Shown: positions 1-5,609 of the stretch, one piece after another
How the letters are laid out: each line of letters opens with the position of its first letter
Numbering within the stretch: the stretch's first letter is position 1
Assembly (NCBI GenBank): GCA_018239705.1
Contig: JAFEGS010000062.1
Span: 1-6,220 of the forward strand
Reading direction: 5' to 3'
DNA: 6,220 nt
Source of the DNA: Verrucomicrobiota bacterium
GTDB taxonomy: Bacteria > Chlamydiota > Chlamydiia > Chlamydiales > FEN-1388
The notes under the pieces: generated by a model
Seen by the model: only the letters and a program-made list of their open reading frames with translations
What the model was told of the DNA's origin: nothing
The model's database searches: none
Made by a program: the position numbers and the translations under genes

Positions 1-183
1 ATGTAGAGTCATATTGCACATTCCTTAAGTATTTAAACTAAAACAAGCTACCGTTCCATCTTGGCAAATAACACGTATCAAAGCGCACAAGATGAAAAAA
101 TGCTTGAACCGAATGAGAGAGGCTACCAGAGTGGCTGATTTTCGACAACCACTTTTTCGCGCAATGTGCAAAAATTATGAAAA

Positions 184-192
184 TGCTATCCT
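184..192 (+). promoter_or_regulatory. possible extended -10 promoter element for the BTB gene
   Basis: TGcTATCCT lies about 33 bases before the BTB start codon. It combines a TGn extension with a -10 hexamer matching TATAAT at four of six positions. Transcription from it would start near base 199 and give a short leader that still contains the ribosome binding site at 211-215. No good -35 box is found 16-18 bases upstream; the nearest, TGTGCA at 165-170, is poor. This is the best candidate in an otherwise featureless, AT-rich 225-base upstream region, but it is weak. Confidence 0.22.
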
Positions 193-210
193 AAATAGCT
201 GAAATTAGAT

Positions 211-215
211 GAGGA
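211..215 (+). promoter_or_regulatory. ribosome binding site of the BTB/LRR gene
   Basis: GAGGA ends 10 bases before the ATG at 226. It is a good Shine-Dalgarno match at usable spacing and supports that start codon and translation of this unusual gene. Confidence 0.7.
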
Positions 216-225
216 ATAATAAATC

Positions 226-1215
226 ATGCAGCCTACTACTTTGAAACGCCAACACGATGAAGACCAGCTCGAACAAAGCGATACTCAAAAAAAAGTGAAG
301 CGTACCTCTACCTCCCAAATAACCACTTTAAAACGCAGTAGAGAAGTGTTTTTAGAACTTATTGAACCTGTTACAAAAAAACAGGCTCTAAACAACTCTA
401 CTGCAGTAACTTCCACCATCGATACGGAAATAGAAGAGCTTACACTGCGCATTGCGCGTCTGAGCATCGCCGATAGTCCTCTCGAAGCCTTGGTTTCAAG
501 GCTGTGGAACTCAAACGAGGTGTGGCTACTCTACAGCGGTAATGAGGTCGAACTCTGTTTTTCTGAAATACTGAAACGAACGCTCACTGATGCTCAGTTA
601 AAAGCCATCTTAGAAATAAGCACTGAAGCATATATCAAAAGTATTACCTACTTCAATGTCAGCCAGTATCCCCACCTCACCTACTCTGCAGCGGAATATC
701 TGCTAAAATGCTGTCCTAGCCTGCAGCGAAAGTCATTTCAGCATGTTGACAATGAAAAATTTTATGATATTATTATAGTCTCAGGGGAAAAAGAGCTACC
801 GGTCAATCGCTATCTTATCGCCCATTTCTCTTCCTTTTTAGAATCACCGCTCGCACCTGTTAGCGGTGGCAGATACTGCGTCCCCGATTATTCATTTGCA
901 ACGTTGCAATCGTGTATGAATATCCTCACAGGCTCAGATGAGCTCAAAAATGAAAAAAATGCCTCGAACAAAGTAGCACTTCTCAGTTTGCTCATCTCGC
1001 TAGAATGTATCACTATTTTGGAAGAAAATGAGCATACGTTGATTGACTTTATTGGTCAGCTTACAAAACGAAAGAGTAAATCTGCTCTGAAATACCTTCT
1101 AGAGCACATATCGACCTATCTTCCTGCTAGCTTTGCAGCAGGCAGGCTCTCTCACCTTAGACGCTGCGTATATCAACAGTTTCTCCCTCGCGAAGGAGTC
1201 TACGACATCGCTTGA
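226..1215 (+). CDS. BTB/POZ-domain protein with LRR-like region, putative host-directed effector
   Basis: A 329-aa protein with eukaryote-like architecture. Residues 1-60 are polar and basic, with KKVKR at 22-26 and two spaced TTLKR-x13-KK units (4-23 and 33-52) that resemble nuclear localisation signals. Residues 118-171 look like one or two leucine-rich repeats of the cysteine-containing (F-box/AMN1) kind: LTDAQLKAIL, then ITYFNV, PHLT, and LLKCCPSLQ. Residues 178-280 fit a BTB/POZ fold: YDIIIV, a beta strand, then LPVNRYLIAHFSSFLES, matching the usual pattern D-hydrophobic...F/L-x-V-H/N-R/K-x-L-x-A-x-x-S, followed by helices at 249-280. BTB proteins are adaptors for Cullin-3 ubiquitin ligases in eukaryotes, and such domains are expanded in amoeba-associated Chlamydiae. 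Delivery by type III secretion and nuclear targeting are inferences. No signal peptide is seen. The start at 226 has a good ribosome binding site. The 3' end overlaps the convergent SLBB gene by 59 bases. Confidence 0.8.
   Translation: MQPTTLKRQHDEDQLEQSDTQKKVKRTSTSQITTLKRSREVFLELIEPVTKKQALNNSTAVTSTIDTEIEELTLRIARLSIADSPLEALVSRLWNSNEVWLLYSGNEVELCFSEILKRTLTDAQLKAILEISTEAYIKSITYFNVSQYPHLTYSAAEYLLKCCPSLQRKSFQHVDNEKFYDIIIVSGEKELPVNRYLIAHFSSFLESPLAPVSGGRYCVPDYSFATLQSCMNILTGSDELKNEKNASNKVALLSLLISLECITILEENEHTLIDFIGQLTKRKSKSALKYLLEHISTYLPASFAAGRLSHLRRCVYQQFLPREGVYDIA
235..381 (+). repeat. two imperfect N-terminal repeats (TTLKR-x13-KK) within the BTB gene
   Basis: The unit TTLKR, 13 variable residues, KK occurs at residues 4-23 (bases 235-294) and again at 33-52 (322-381). 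The period is 29 residues or 87 bases. At DNA level the 15 bases encoding TTLKR are 13/15 identical between copies (235-249 and 322-336). Both copies have the form of a bipartite basic signal: K-R, a spacer, then K-K. The middle parts of the copies do not resemble each other, so this is either an old duplication or convergence on a basic motif. Confidence 0.5.
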
Positions 1216-1639
1216 ACTGTTTAAGATCAGCATCGGCCTGTAGGTCGAGATGGGCCAGTAGATCGGGCAGGCGGCAGCTTTCAGGAAGAAGTACCAGGCC
1301 GCTTGTCTTTACTGCACCTGTCACAAAAACAGAAATCTTGCCTTTAGTGGGAATAACAAGTGTCTGGTCCGGTTGGAGCTTCATGTCGAGAGGGAGTTTT
1401 TCGACATCAGCATCTTCTGAAAGCTCGAGCGTTTGAAGTGCATCAACTACCAAAGCGCCTAAAGGGAGCGTACGTTTCTGCTCCTGGACTACGGCTCCAA
1501 TGACTGTGATCGTAATCTTCTCTATGGGAAGCACCGCTTGACCACTTCTAGAAGCAAAGGAGGCCGCTGCGAGCGTTATCAGGGATAACAGCATCACGAA
1601 AACGGCCATCCATTCACGAGCAGCTACCGTTGCTGTCAA
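1157..1639 (-). CDS. membrane-anchored or exported protein with two tandem SLBB-like repeats
   Basis: A 160-aa protein. Residues 11-30 are a hydrophobic stretch preceded by R8 and followed by an Ala-x-Ala-like site near ASFA, so it is either a signal peptide or an N-terminal anchor facing the periplasm. The remainder is two similar halves, 41-98 and 101-159. Each starts KI-x-x-x-V-x-GAV, has LP and a helix (ALQTLEL / LLAHLDL), then DAD, and ends in a strand (TLVIP / TVDI). This is the pattern of SLBB (soluble-ligand-binding beta-grasp) repeats known from Wza-type polysaccharide export proteins and ComEA. The ligand is unknown. The start is TTG at 1639, overlapping the upstream TGA by four bases (TTGA), with AAGGG at 1649-1653 nine bases away. 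A shorter ATG start at 1609 would lose the only basic residue before the hydrophobic segment, so TTG is preferred. Last gene of the minus-strand unit. Confidence 0.7.
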   Translation of the reverse strand: MTATVAAREWMAVFVMLLSLITLAAASFASRSGQAVLPIEKITITVIGAVVQEQKRTLPLGALVVDALQTLELSEDADVEKLPLDMKLQPDQTLVIPTKGKISVFVTGAVKTSGLVLLPESCRLPDLLAHLDLQADADLKQFKRCRRLLREGETVDIRSV

Positions 1640-2358
1640 CCGCCATCACCCTTCATGAACTTCACAAAGTAGGCGAGGCTTGCAGTAGCTTCAGCTGCAA
1701 TTTTAACCATTAATTGGAAATGGTCTTCAGGAGTTCCTAAAGTCACGGAAACAACCTTTGCAAGGCTTCCAACAACCGCCACCCCTTTATCGAAGTCTAG
1801 CCCTTTCTGATGCGCAATAGCGATGTTTTCAGCCAGTTCAAGGCTAACTCCAACATACCCGAATATATTTCCAGCCTCATTCGCTCCCAGATTGAATAGA
1901 CTTGTGGTAGCAGTATTGCCTACGCCTTGTGCGACCAGACCCATCTTCTCTGCATATCCTTCTGCAAAGATAAAATCGGAAACAAGCAGAGAAAGACGGC
2001 TTGCAAGTTTTACTAAATTTGGAAAATGATTCTGTACATTTCTCCACAGTATATCTGTCGTTACAAGCTCATTCAAGCGGATGATAAAGGTCCTGGCACC
2101 AAGAAACTCTTTTACGCTCTTGAGCGTCTGGATAAGATGTGCAAAGCCTTCAACTGCAACCGCATTAATTTCGTTCAGGCGAATAAATGTTAAAGCTGCG
2201 CTTGAAAGTGCTCTCAAGGCATCAACATTGCTAAAAACCCTTCCAGCATGGTCAAGGCCAACTTTAAGAGCCTTGTAGCCCTCTTCTGCAACACGCAGCA
2301 TGAATTTACCGGCTTCTTCTACAATAATAGAAAAGTTCTCACAGACAGCACTAGACAT
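1636..2358 (-). CDS. hypothetical helical protein, possible Cap1/CT529-like family, copy 2
   Basis: A 240-aa protein that I do not recognise with certainty. It is predicted to be mostly alpha-helical and Ala/Leu/Val rich, with no signal peptide, no strong single membrane span and no enzyme motif. Hydrophobic patches lie at about 116-131 and 163-182, with an amphipathic C-terminal helix at 215-235 before the tail KGDGG. Several segments line up with the 268-aa neighbour: ARTFIIRLNELV with GRIFESISYLV, and the C-terminal Q-x-x-x-(K/L)-(I/V)AAE/AAG-x-x-x-x-F helix. LGART at 86-90 and the NEAGNIFGYVGVSLELAE segment (160-177) resemble C. trachomatis Cap1 as I recall it, and the position downstream of fmt agrees. 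Start ATG at 2358 with AGGAG at 2368-2372, nine bases upstream. It lies 27 bases after the 268-aa gene and overlaps the SLBB gene by four bases, so all three are probably one transcript. Confidence 0.6.
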   Translation of the reverse strand: MSSAVCENFSIIVEEAGKFMLRVAEEGYKALKVGLDHAGRVFSNVDALRALSSAALTFIRLNEINAVAVEGFAHLIQTLKSVKEFLGARTFIIRLNELVTTDILWRNVQNHFPNLVKLASRLSLLVSDFIFAEGYAEKMGLVAQGVGNTATTSLFNLGANEAGNIFGYVGVSLELAENIAIAHQKGLDFDKGVAVVGSLAKVVSVTLGTPEDHFQLMVKIAAEATASLAYFVKFMKGDGG

Positions 2359-2367
2359 AATTTCTTA

Positions 2368-2372
2368 CTCCT
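2368..2372 (-). promoter_or_regulatory. ribosome binding site of the 240-aa gene
   Basis: AGGAG on the minus strand, nine bases before ATG at 2358, inside the 27-base gap after the 268-aa gene. Its strength argues that the second gene of the pair is translated independently rather than only by read-through of ribosomes. Confidence 0.7.
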
Positions 2373-2385
2373 ATTTGTATATTCT

Positions 2386-3192
2386 TTATTGACTGGTGAA
2401 TGGGTCTTTTGTTTTCGTATTTGCAGGATCTGCGAAAAATGCAAAGAAACCGGTACCTGCAGCAACAAGGGAAAGCGGCACTTGAATATAGGGATCGTCT
2501 ATAGATGATAACCTTAAAATAGCCCCTACAGTGTCAGCTACAGCACTTGTGCATTCGAGGAAGTTATAGACAATGTCTTCCCCTTTAACGAGCTTCTCAC
2601 CATGCATAATGACAATTGGAATCAAGCCGGCCACCAAGGTTCCATCGAGGAATTGGTCCTCTGATACGGCAGGAAGCACTCTTGAAAAATGTGAAAAAAC
2701 TGGAGCGATTCCGACCTTCTCCGCAACCTGTGCAAGTGCATCTCTATCTAGCACGTTATGGCTAAAGAGCCAGCTTGCTGTCGCCACACACCTTCTCATG
2801 AAGAAGGAAATCGCAGAAATGAGCGGCAGTACATTGACTTCAATTACGTCTTTGTAGAAAGATCCATCTACAAGGTAGCTGATCGACTCGAAAATGCGAC
2901 CGGCGTTTCTAAAGGATGTTACGTTAGAAGCAGCATCGAAAATTGGTCTTGCAACTGCTTCTGCCTGCTGAGCTAGGTCTATCATTCGAACAGAATCTTC
3001 GACAAAGCGTATGGTTTCACTAAGGCCTTTGGCAGAGCGAGCGATTTTTGTAAGATCGGTAACAACATTTTTCCCGAAGGCAATAATCTGAGCCGGAAGT
3101 TGAAGTAAATGATTCACAACCGCTGTTGTCTGGGAGGCAAAAAAATCGGAAACTGAAGTCTGGGAGGGGACTATCTCATCTAATAAACACAT
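2386..3192 (-). CDS. hypothetical helical protein, possible Cap1/CT529-like family, copy 1
   Basis: A 268-aa protein of predicted helices with hydrophobic stretches at about 120-132, 181-197 and 237-253, the last being the best membrane-inserting candidate, and a short polar tail (TKTKDPFTSQ). No cleavable signal peptide or catalytic motif. The gene is first after fmt, exactly where C. trachomatis has CT529/Cap1, an inclusion-membrane protein. Shared traits with Cap1 as remembered include KG-(L/M)-x-x-TI-(R/K) near residues 55-62, the ASNVTSF region near 88-94, FLEC at 211-214, and a late VAAG-x-x-F helix. This is recollection, not an alignment. If correct, the product may be a type III secreted protein inserted in the host-derived inclusion membrane. 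Start ATG at 3192 is supported by AGAGG at 3199-3203, six bases upstream. It is a divergent relative of the following 240-aa gene. Confidence 0.6.
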   Translation of the reverse strand: MCLLDEIVPSQTSVSDFFASQTTAVVNHLLQLPAQIIAFGKNVVTDLTKIARSAKGLSETIRFVEDSVRMIDLAQQAEAVARPIFDAASNVTSFRNAGRIFESISYLVDGSFYKDVIEVNVLPLISAISFFMRRCVATASWLFSHNVLDRDALAQVAEKVGIAPVFSHFSRVLPAVSEDQFLDGTLVAGLIPIVIMHGEKLVKGEDIVYNFLECTSAVADTVGAILRLSSIDDPYIQVPLSLVAAGTGFFAFFADPANTKTKDPFTSQ

Positions 3193-3198
3193 CGTAAA

Positions 3199-3203
3199 CC
3201 TCT
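3199..3203 (-). promoter_or_regulatory. ribosome binding site of the 268-aa gene
   Basis: AGAGG on the minus strand lies six bases before ATG at 3192. It fixes the start codon. Confidence 0.7.
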
Positions 3204-3232
3204 AATAATACTGAATTTGCGCTCGCTTTAGC

Positions 3233-3248
3233 CTTAGGATGACCTAAG
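3233..3248 (-). other. short hairpin in the fmt to 268-aa gene spacer
   Basis: CTTAGG, a 4-base loop and CCTAAG form a perfect 6-bp stem. It is the second of two hairpins in this 101-base spacer, 18 bases beyond the first in the direction of transcription. No run of U follows, so it is not a classical terminator. It may be a leader structure of the downstream unit, or chance. Confidence 0.3.
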
Positions 3249-3266
3249 ATCTCTTACGTGCACACA

Positions 3267-3286
3267 GCAAGGATACTACTCCTTGC
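3267..3286 (-). terminator. hairpin after fmt, possible terminator or attenuator without U-tract
   Basis: GCAAGGA, a 6-base loop and TCCTTGC form a perfect 7-bp stem eight bases after the fmt stop codon. The position suits the end of the lpx-fmt operon. However, the transcript continues UGUGUGC rather than a U-run, so intrinsic termination would be inefficient at best. It may only partly separate lpx-fmt from the next three genes. Confidence 0.35.
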
Positions 3287-3293
3287 AGTAAAT

Positions 3294-4235
3294 TCATGCA
3301 AAACTAAAAGGTTTGTAACCTGTAAGAAAGTCCTGGGCAGACATGGGAGCCTTGCCCTCTGGCTGAACAAGAAGCAGGCGCAAGATGCCGCTGCCACATG
3401 AGACACAGAAACTTCCCTGTTCTTCTAAAACCATTCCAGGGAATATCGTGTCAGGTAGGCTTGTGGGATACATAGCCGCTTTTAAGACCTTGAGCCTCTT
3501 TTTCTCCCCACGTACGGTGATTTCACACCACGCTCCAGGAGCTGGGGACAGTGCTCGAATGAGATTGAAAAGCTCATGAGCCGGTCGATTCCAGTCGATG
3601 TGGCACTCCTCTTGCGTGATTTTATTGGCAAAAGTCACCTTGTCCGGATCTTGGACGGTAGCGACTTGCCTGCCTTCCGCAATATCTGAAATGGCTCTTA
3701 GAAGGGCTTTTGCCCCAAGCTGGCGAGCCTCTGCATCGAGCCAGCCGAAGTCAGCATCCTCGGGGACTGCAAGCTCTTCCACATGGAGAATATCTCCTGC
3801 ATCCATCTGTCGTACCATACGAATAATGCTGACGCCTGTTGTAGCGTCGCCATTCATAAGCGCTCGTTGGATGGGTGCTGCCCCTCTATACAGCGGCAGA
3901 AGACTTGGGTGCACGTTAATGCAGCCCCTTTTTGGGACATCGAGAAGGTCTTGTGAGATAATCTCACCATAGGCCACAACAACAAAAAGATCGGCCTGTA
4001 GAGCCTTCAAAACCTCGATACTTTCGGGAGAGGATCCTCGCTCTGGTTGGAAAATTGGTACACCTGGCAGTAGCTTTTCAGCTAGCTCTTTTACCGGTGG
4101 AGACTGCAGCTTCAGGGACCTGCCTTTAGGCTTGTCCGGTTTAGTAACAATAGCCACAATATTGATATTTGCCTCTATAAGCTTGTGCAAAATAGTAGCA
4201 GCAAATTCAGGAGTACCAAAAAAAACTATTCTCAT
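3294..4235 (-). CDS. fmt: methionyl-tRNA formyltransferase
   Basis: This enzyme transfers a formyl group from 10-formyl-tetrahydrofolate to Met-tRNA(fMet), allowing bacterial translation initiation in the cytoplasm. At 313 aa it matches the usual length (E. coli 314). The N-terminal formyltransferase domain covers about 1-205. It carries FFGTPEFA (5-12), the TKPDKPKGR loop (31-39) that contacts tRNA, the catalytic Asn107 and His109 in INVHPSLLP, RGAAPIQRA, and catalytic Asp145 in MDAGD. These are one residue off the E. coli numbering. The C-terminal tRNA-binding domain follows, with FNLIRALSPAPGAW (223-236) and a final TGYKPF. All key residues are present. The start ATG overlaps the lpxA stop (ATGA). 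There is no strong ribosome binding site at good spacing (GAGG is 13 bases away), so translational coupling to lpxA is likely. Placement behind lpxA is a chlamydial trait. Confidence 0.97.
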   Translation of the reverse strand: MRIVFFGTPEFAATILHKLIEANINIVAIVTKPDKPKGRSLKLQSPPVKELAEKLLPGVPIFQPERGSSPESIEVLKALQADLFVVVAYGEIISQDLLDVPKRGCINVHPSLLPLYRGAAPIQRALMNGDATTGVSIIRMVRQMDAGDILHVEELAVPEDADFGWLDAEARQLGAKALLRAISDIAEGRQVATVQDPDKVTFANKITQEECHIDWNRPAHELFNLIRALSPAPGAWCEITVRGEKKRLKVLKAAMYPTSLPDTIFPGMVLEEQGSFCVSCGSGILRLLLVQPEGKAPMSAQDFLTGYKPFSFA

Positions 4236-5104
4236 ACCAGCTGGGCATCCTCGAGTTCCTCGCTATCCTCACACTCATCAGATCTTGCTTGTGAGTCGGC
4301 TAGCATGCCCTGCATGTCGATAAGACCCCTTTTGGAGCCGCGGCAAAAATCGACCCAATGGAGGACCTCTGGTATACCTTCTAATTCCTGTTCAATGCGT
4401 AAAAGCGCTGCCTCTAGCGTTAATCCCTCTCGATAGACAAATCGATAGGCCTGACGCAAAAGATTTCTCGTCTTTAACGAAAAGCCTCGACGTTTCAGAC
4501 CAATGAGGTTCAAACCGCCTATTTTATAGGGAATGCCAGCCCCAATGGTATATGGGGGGACATCACAAACGACGCGGCTCATGCCGCCAACCATTGCATA
4601 GCAGCCTATACGACTAAATTGATGCACACCGGAGAGCCCTCCGATCACAGCACAATCTTCTATCGTGACATGACCTGCCAGCATGGTATTATTGGCCATG
4701 ATCACCTGGTTGCCAATCACACAGTTATGCGCAATGTGGCAGTAGGCCATAATCAGGCAGCCGTTTCCTACCAAGACACACGTCCCTTCTCCGCAGGAAG
4801 AATTAATGGTCACGCATTCGCGGATTTCACATTTTTCTCCAATTTCAACAAAGGTCTTCTCACCTCGATACTTGAGGTCTTGTGTTTTTGCGCCAATAAC
4901 GGCACCGGGCCATACTGTAGTTCCCTTACCAATCTTGGTGTGGCCATCGACACAGACATGCGATTTGATCACCACATCATCTTCGAGGGAGGCCGTGCCA
5001 CTAATTACAGAATAGGGACCAACATGTACATTTTTACCGATATAAGCCCCGGGCTCGATAATGGCTGTTGGATGAATTTTGGCTGTTGGATGATTTTGAG
5101 ACAT
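4232..5104 (-). CDS. lpxA: UDP-N-acetylglucosamine O-acyltransferase (LpxA)
   Basis: Catalyses the first step of lipid A synthesis, moving an acyl chain from acyl-ACP to the 3-OH of UDP-GlcNAc in the cytoplasm. The 290-aa protein is a left-handed beta-helix of hexapeptide repeats from HPTA at residue 5 to about 195, followed by a helical C-terminal domain. The active-site residues align with an offset of one to E. coli: His123 and catalytic His126 in HIAHNC, His145 in AGHV, His161 in VHQF. QDLKYRGEKTFVEIG at 75-89 is a chlamydia-like signature. Gly174 aligns with E. coli Gly173, the residue affecting acyl-chain length. The tail (about 275-288) is strongly acidic and probably not catalytic. 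I chose ATG at 5104 because AAGAG at 5114-5118 is nine bases away; an in-frame TTG at 5110 would add two residues but sits only three bases from it. Overlaps fmt by four bases. Confidence 0.96.
   Translation of the reverse strand: MSQNHPTAKIHPTAIIEPGAYIGKNVHVGPYSVISGTASLEDDVVIKSHVCVDGHTKIGKGTTVWPGAVIGAKTQDLKYRGEKTFVEIGEKCEIRECVTINSSCGEGTCVLVGNGCLIMAYCHIAHNCVIGNQVIMANNTMLAGHVTIEDCAVIGGLSGVHQFSRIGCYAMVGGMSRVVCDVPPYTIGAGIPYKIGGLNLIGLKRRGFSLKTRNLLRQAYRFVYREGLTLEAALLRIEQELEGIPEVLHWVDFCRGSKRGLIDMQGMLADSQARSDECEDSEELEDAQLV
5063..5098 (-). repeat. 18-base tandem repeat at the start of lpxA
   Basis: Two adjacent 18-base units (5063-5080, 5081-5098) share an identical 13-base stretch and encode successive HPTAKI and HPTAII hexapeptides. 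It looks like a local duplication of one beta-helix rung at the protein N-terminus. Most LpxA proteins I know have a single HPTA there. Confidence 0.6.
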
Positions 5105-5113
5105 GAACAACTA

Positions 5114-5118
5114 CTCTT
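5114..5118 (-). promoter_or_regulatory. ribosome binding site deciding the lpxA start
   Basis: AAGAG lies nine bases before ATG at 5104 but only three before the in-frame TTG at 5110, so it favours the ATG. The match is moderate. Confidence 0.5.
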
Positions 5119-5135
5119 ATATAATTTTTTGCCGG

Positions 5136-5609
5136 TTAAAGGAGATCTTTTTCTACAAGTGCATAGGCGATTTCAGCTTCTGCAGCAACTTTGTCACCAA
5201 CTAAGGCTTGACCTCGTATCCTTCCGCCTCTGGAACCAAAATGGAGTCCCTCTACCTTAAGGTACAGTACATCACCAGGTTTTGCAGGATGGCGAAATTT
5301 CGCATTATTCACATTCAAAAGAACGGCAATTTTATTTGGGGTATTGGAGCGCAGGTGGAGCAATACGCCACCCGTTTGAGCAAGTGCCTCCAGAATTAAT
5401 ACACCGGGCATAATTGGTACATCAGGAAAGTGTCCCTGAAAAAAAGATTCATTAATAGTGAGGTTCTTTTGTCCAGTAATTAACCCCTTTTCAAGATCGA
5501 GTGAAATGATCCTGTCAACGAGCAAAAACGGATATCGATGGGGTAAAATTTTGGCAATTTCCCTCGAATCCAAAATAGTACTTGTCTCCATAGCTTCAGC
5601 GGCAGACAT
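5136..5609 (-). CDS. fabZ: 3-hydroxyacyl-ACP dehydratase (FabZ)
   Basis: Dehydrates 3-hydroxyacyl-ACP to trans-2-enoyl-ACP in the fatty acid elongation cycle. It competes with or balances the lipid A acyltransferase, which draws on the same ACP pool. The 157-aa protein is a single hot-dog fold of normal length. LPHRYPFLLVDRI is at 22-34, the catalytic His60 in QGHFPDVPIMPGVLILEALAQ, and Glu74 in the same segment. KFRHPAKPGD (104-113) and the closing strands follow. Start ATG at 5609 shares its A with the lpxC stop codon (TAATG), and GGAG at 5618-5621 is eight bases upstream. A later in-frame ATG at 5591 is therefore unnecessary. Lies between lpxC and lpxA as in Chlamydia. Confidence 0.97.
   Translation of the reverse strand: MSAAEAMETSTILDSREIAKILPHRYPFLLVDRIISLDLEKGLITGQKNLTINESFFQGHFPDVPIMPGVLILEALAQTGGVLLHLRSNTPNKIAVLLNVNNAKFRHPAKPGDVLYLKVEGLHFGSRGGRIRGQALVGDKVAAEAEIAYALVEKDLL

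Noticed and set aside
1..39. Possible 3' end of an upstream plus-strand gene (open frame from base 3 to a TAA ending near 39)
   Set aside because: Only about a dozen codons with no recognisable sequence; cannot be told from random open frame.
14..171. 9-base inverted repeat TTGCACATT (14-22) / AATGTGCAA (163-171) flanking the upstream region
   Set aside because: Short, 140 bases apart, with no other copy or mobile-element feature nearby; easily due to chance.
478..540. F-box before the LRR-like part of the BTB protein
   Set aside because: The segment PLEALVSRLW superficially resembles an F-box start, but the LP-x-E-(L/I) core and later conserved positions are missing.
1123..1142. CCTGCT/AGCAGG hairpin just beyond the SLBB stop, as a terminator of the minus-strand unit
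   Set aside because: Only 6 bp, no U-tract on either strand, and inside the BTB coding region.
3205..3210. TATTAT on the minus strand as a -10 box for the 268-aa gene
   Set aside because: It lies only 12 bases before the start codon, so the transcript would lack the ribosome binding site, and no -35 match is present.
4619..5260. 213-aa plus-strand open frame opposite lpxA and fabZ
   Set aside because: Antisense shadow of two certain genes; the translation has no family features and no ribosome binding site was evident.
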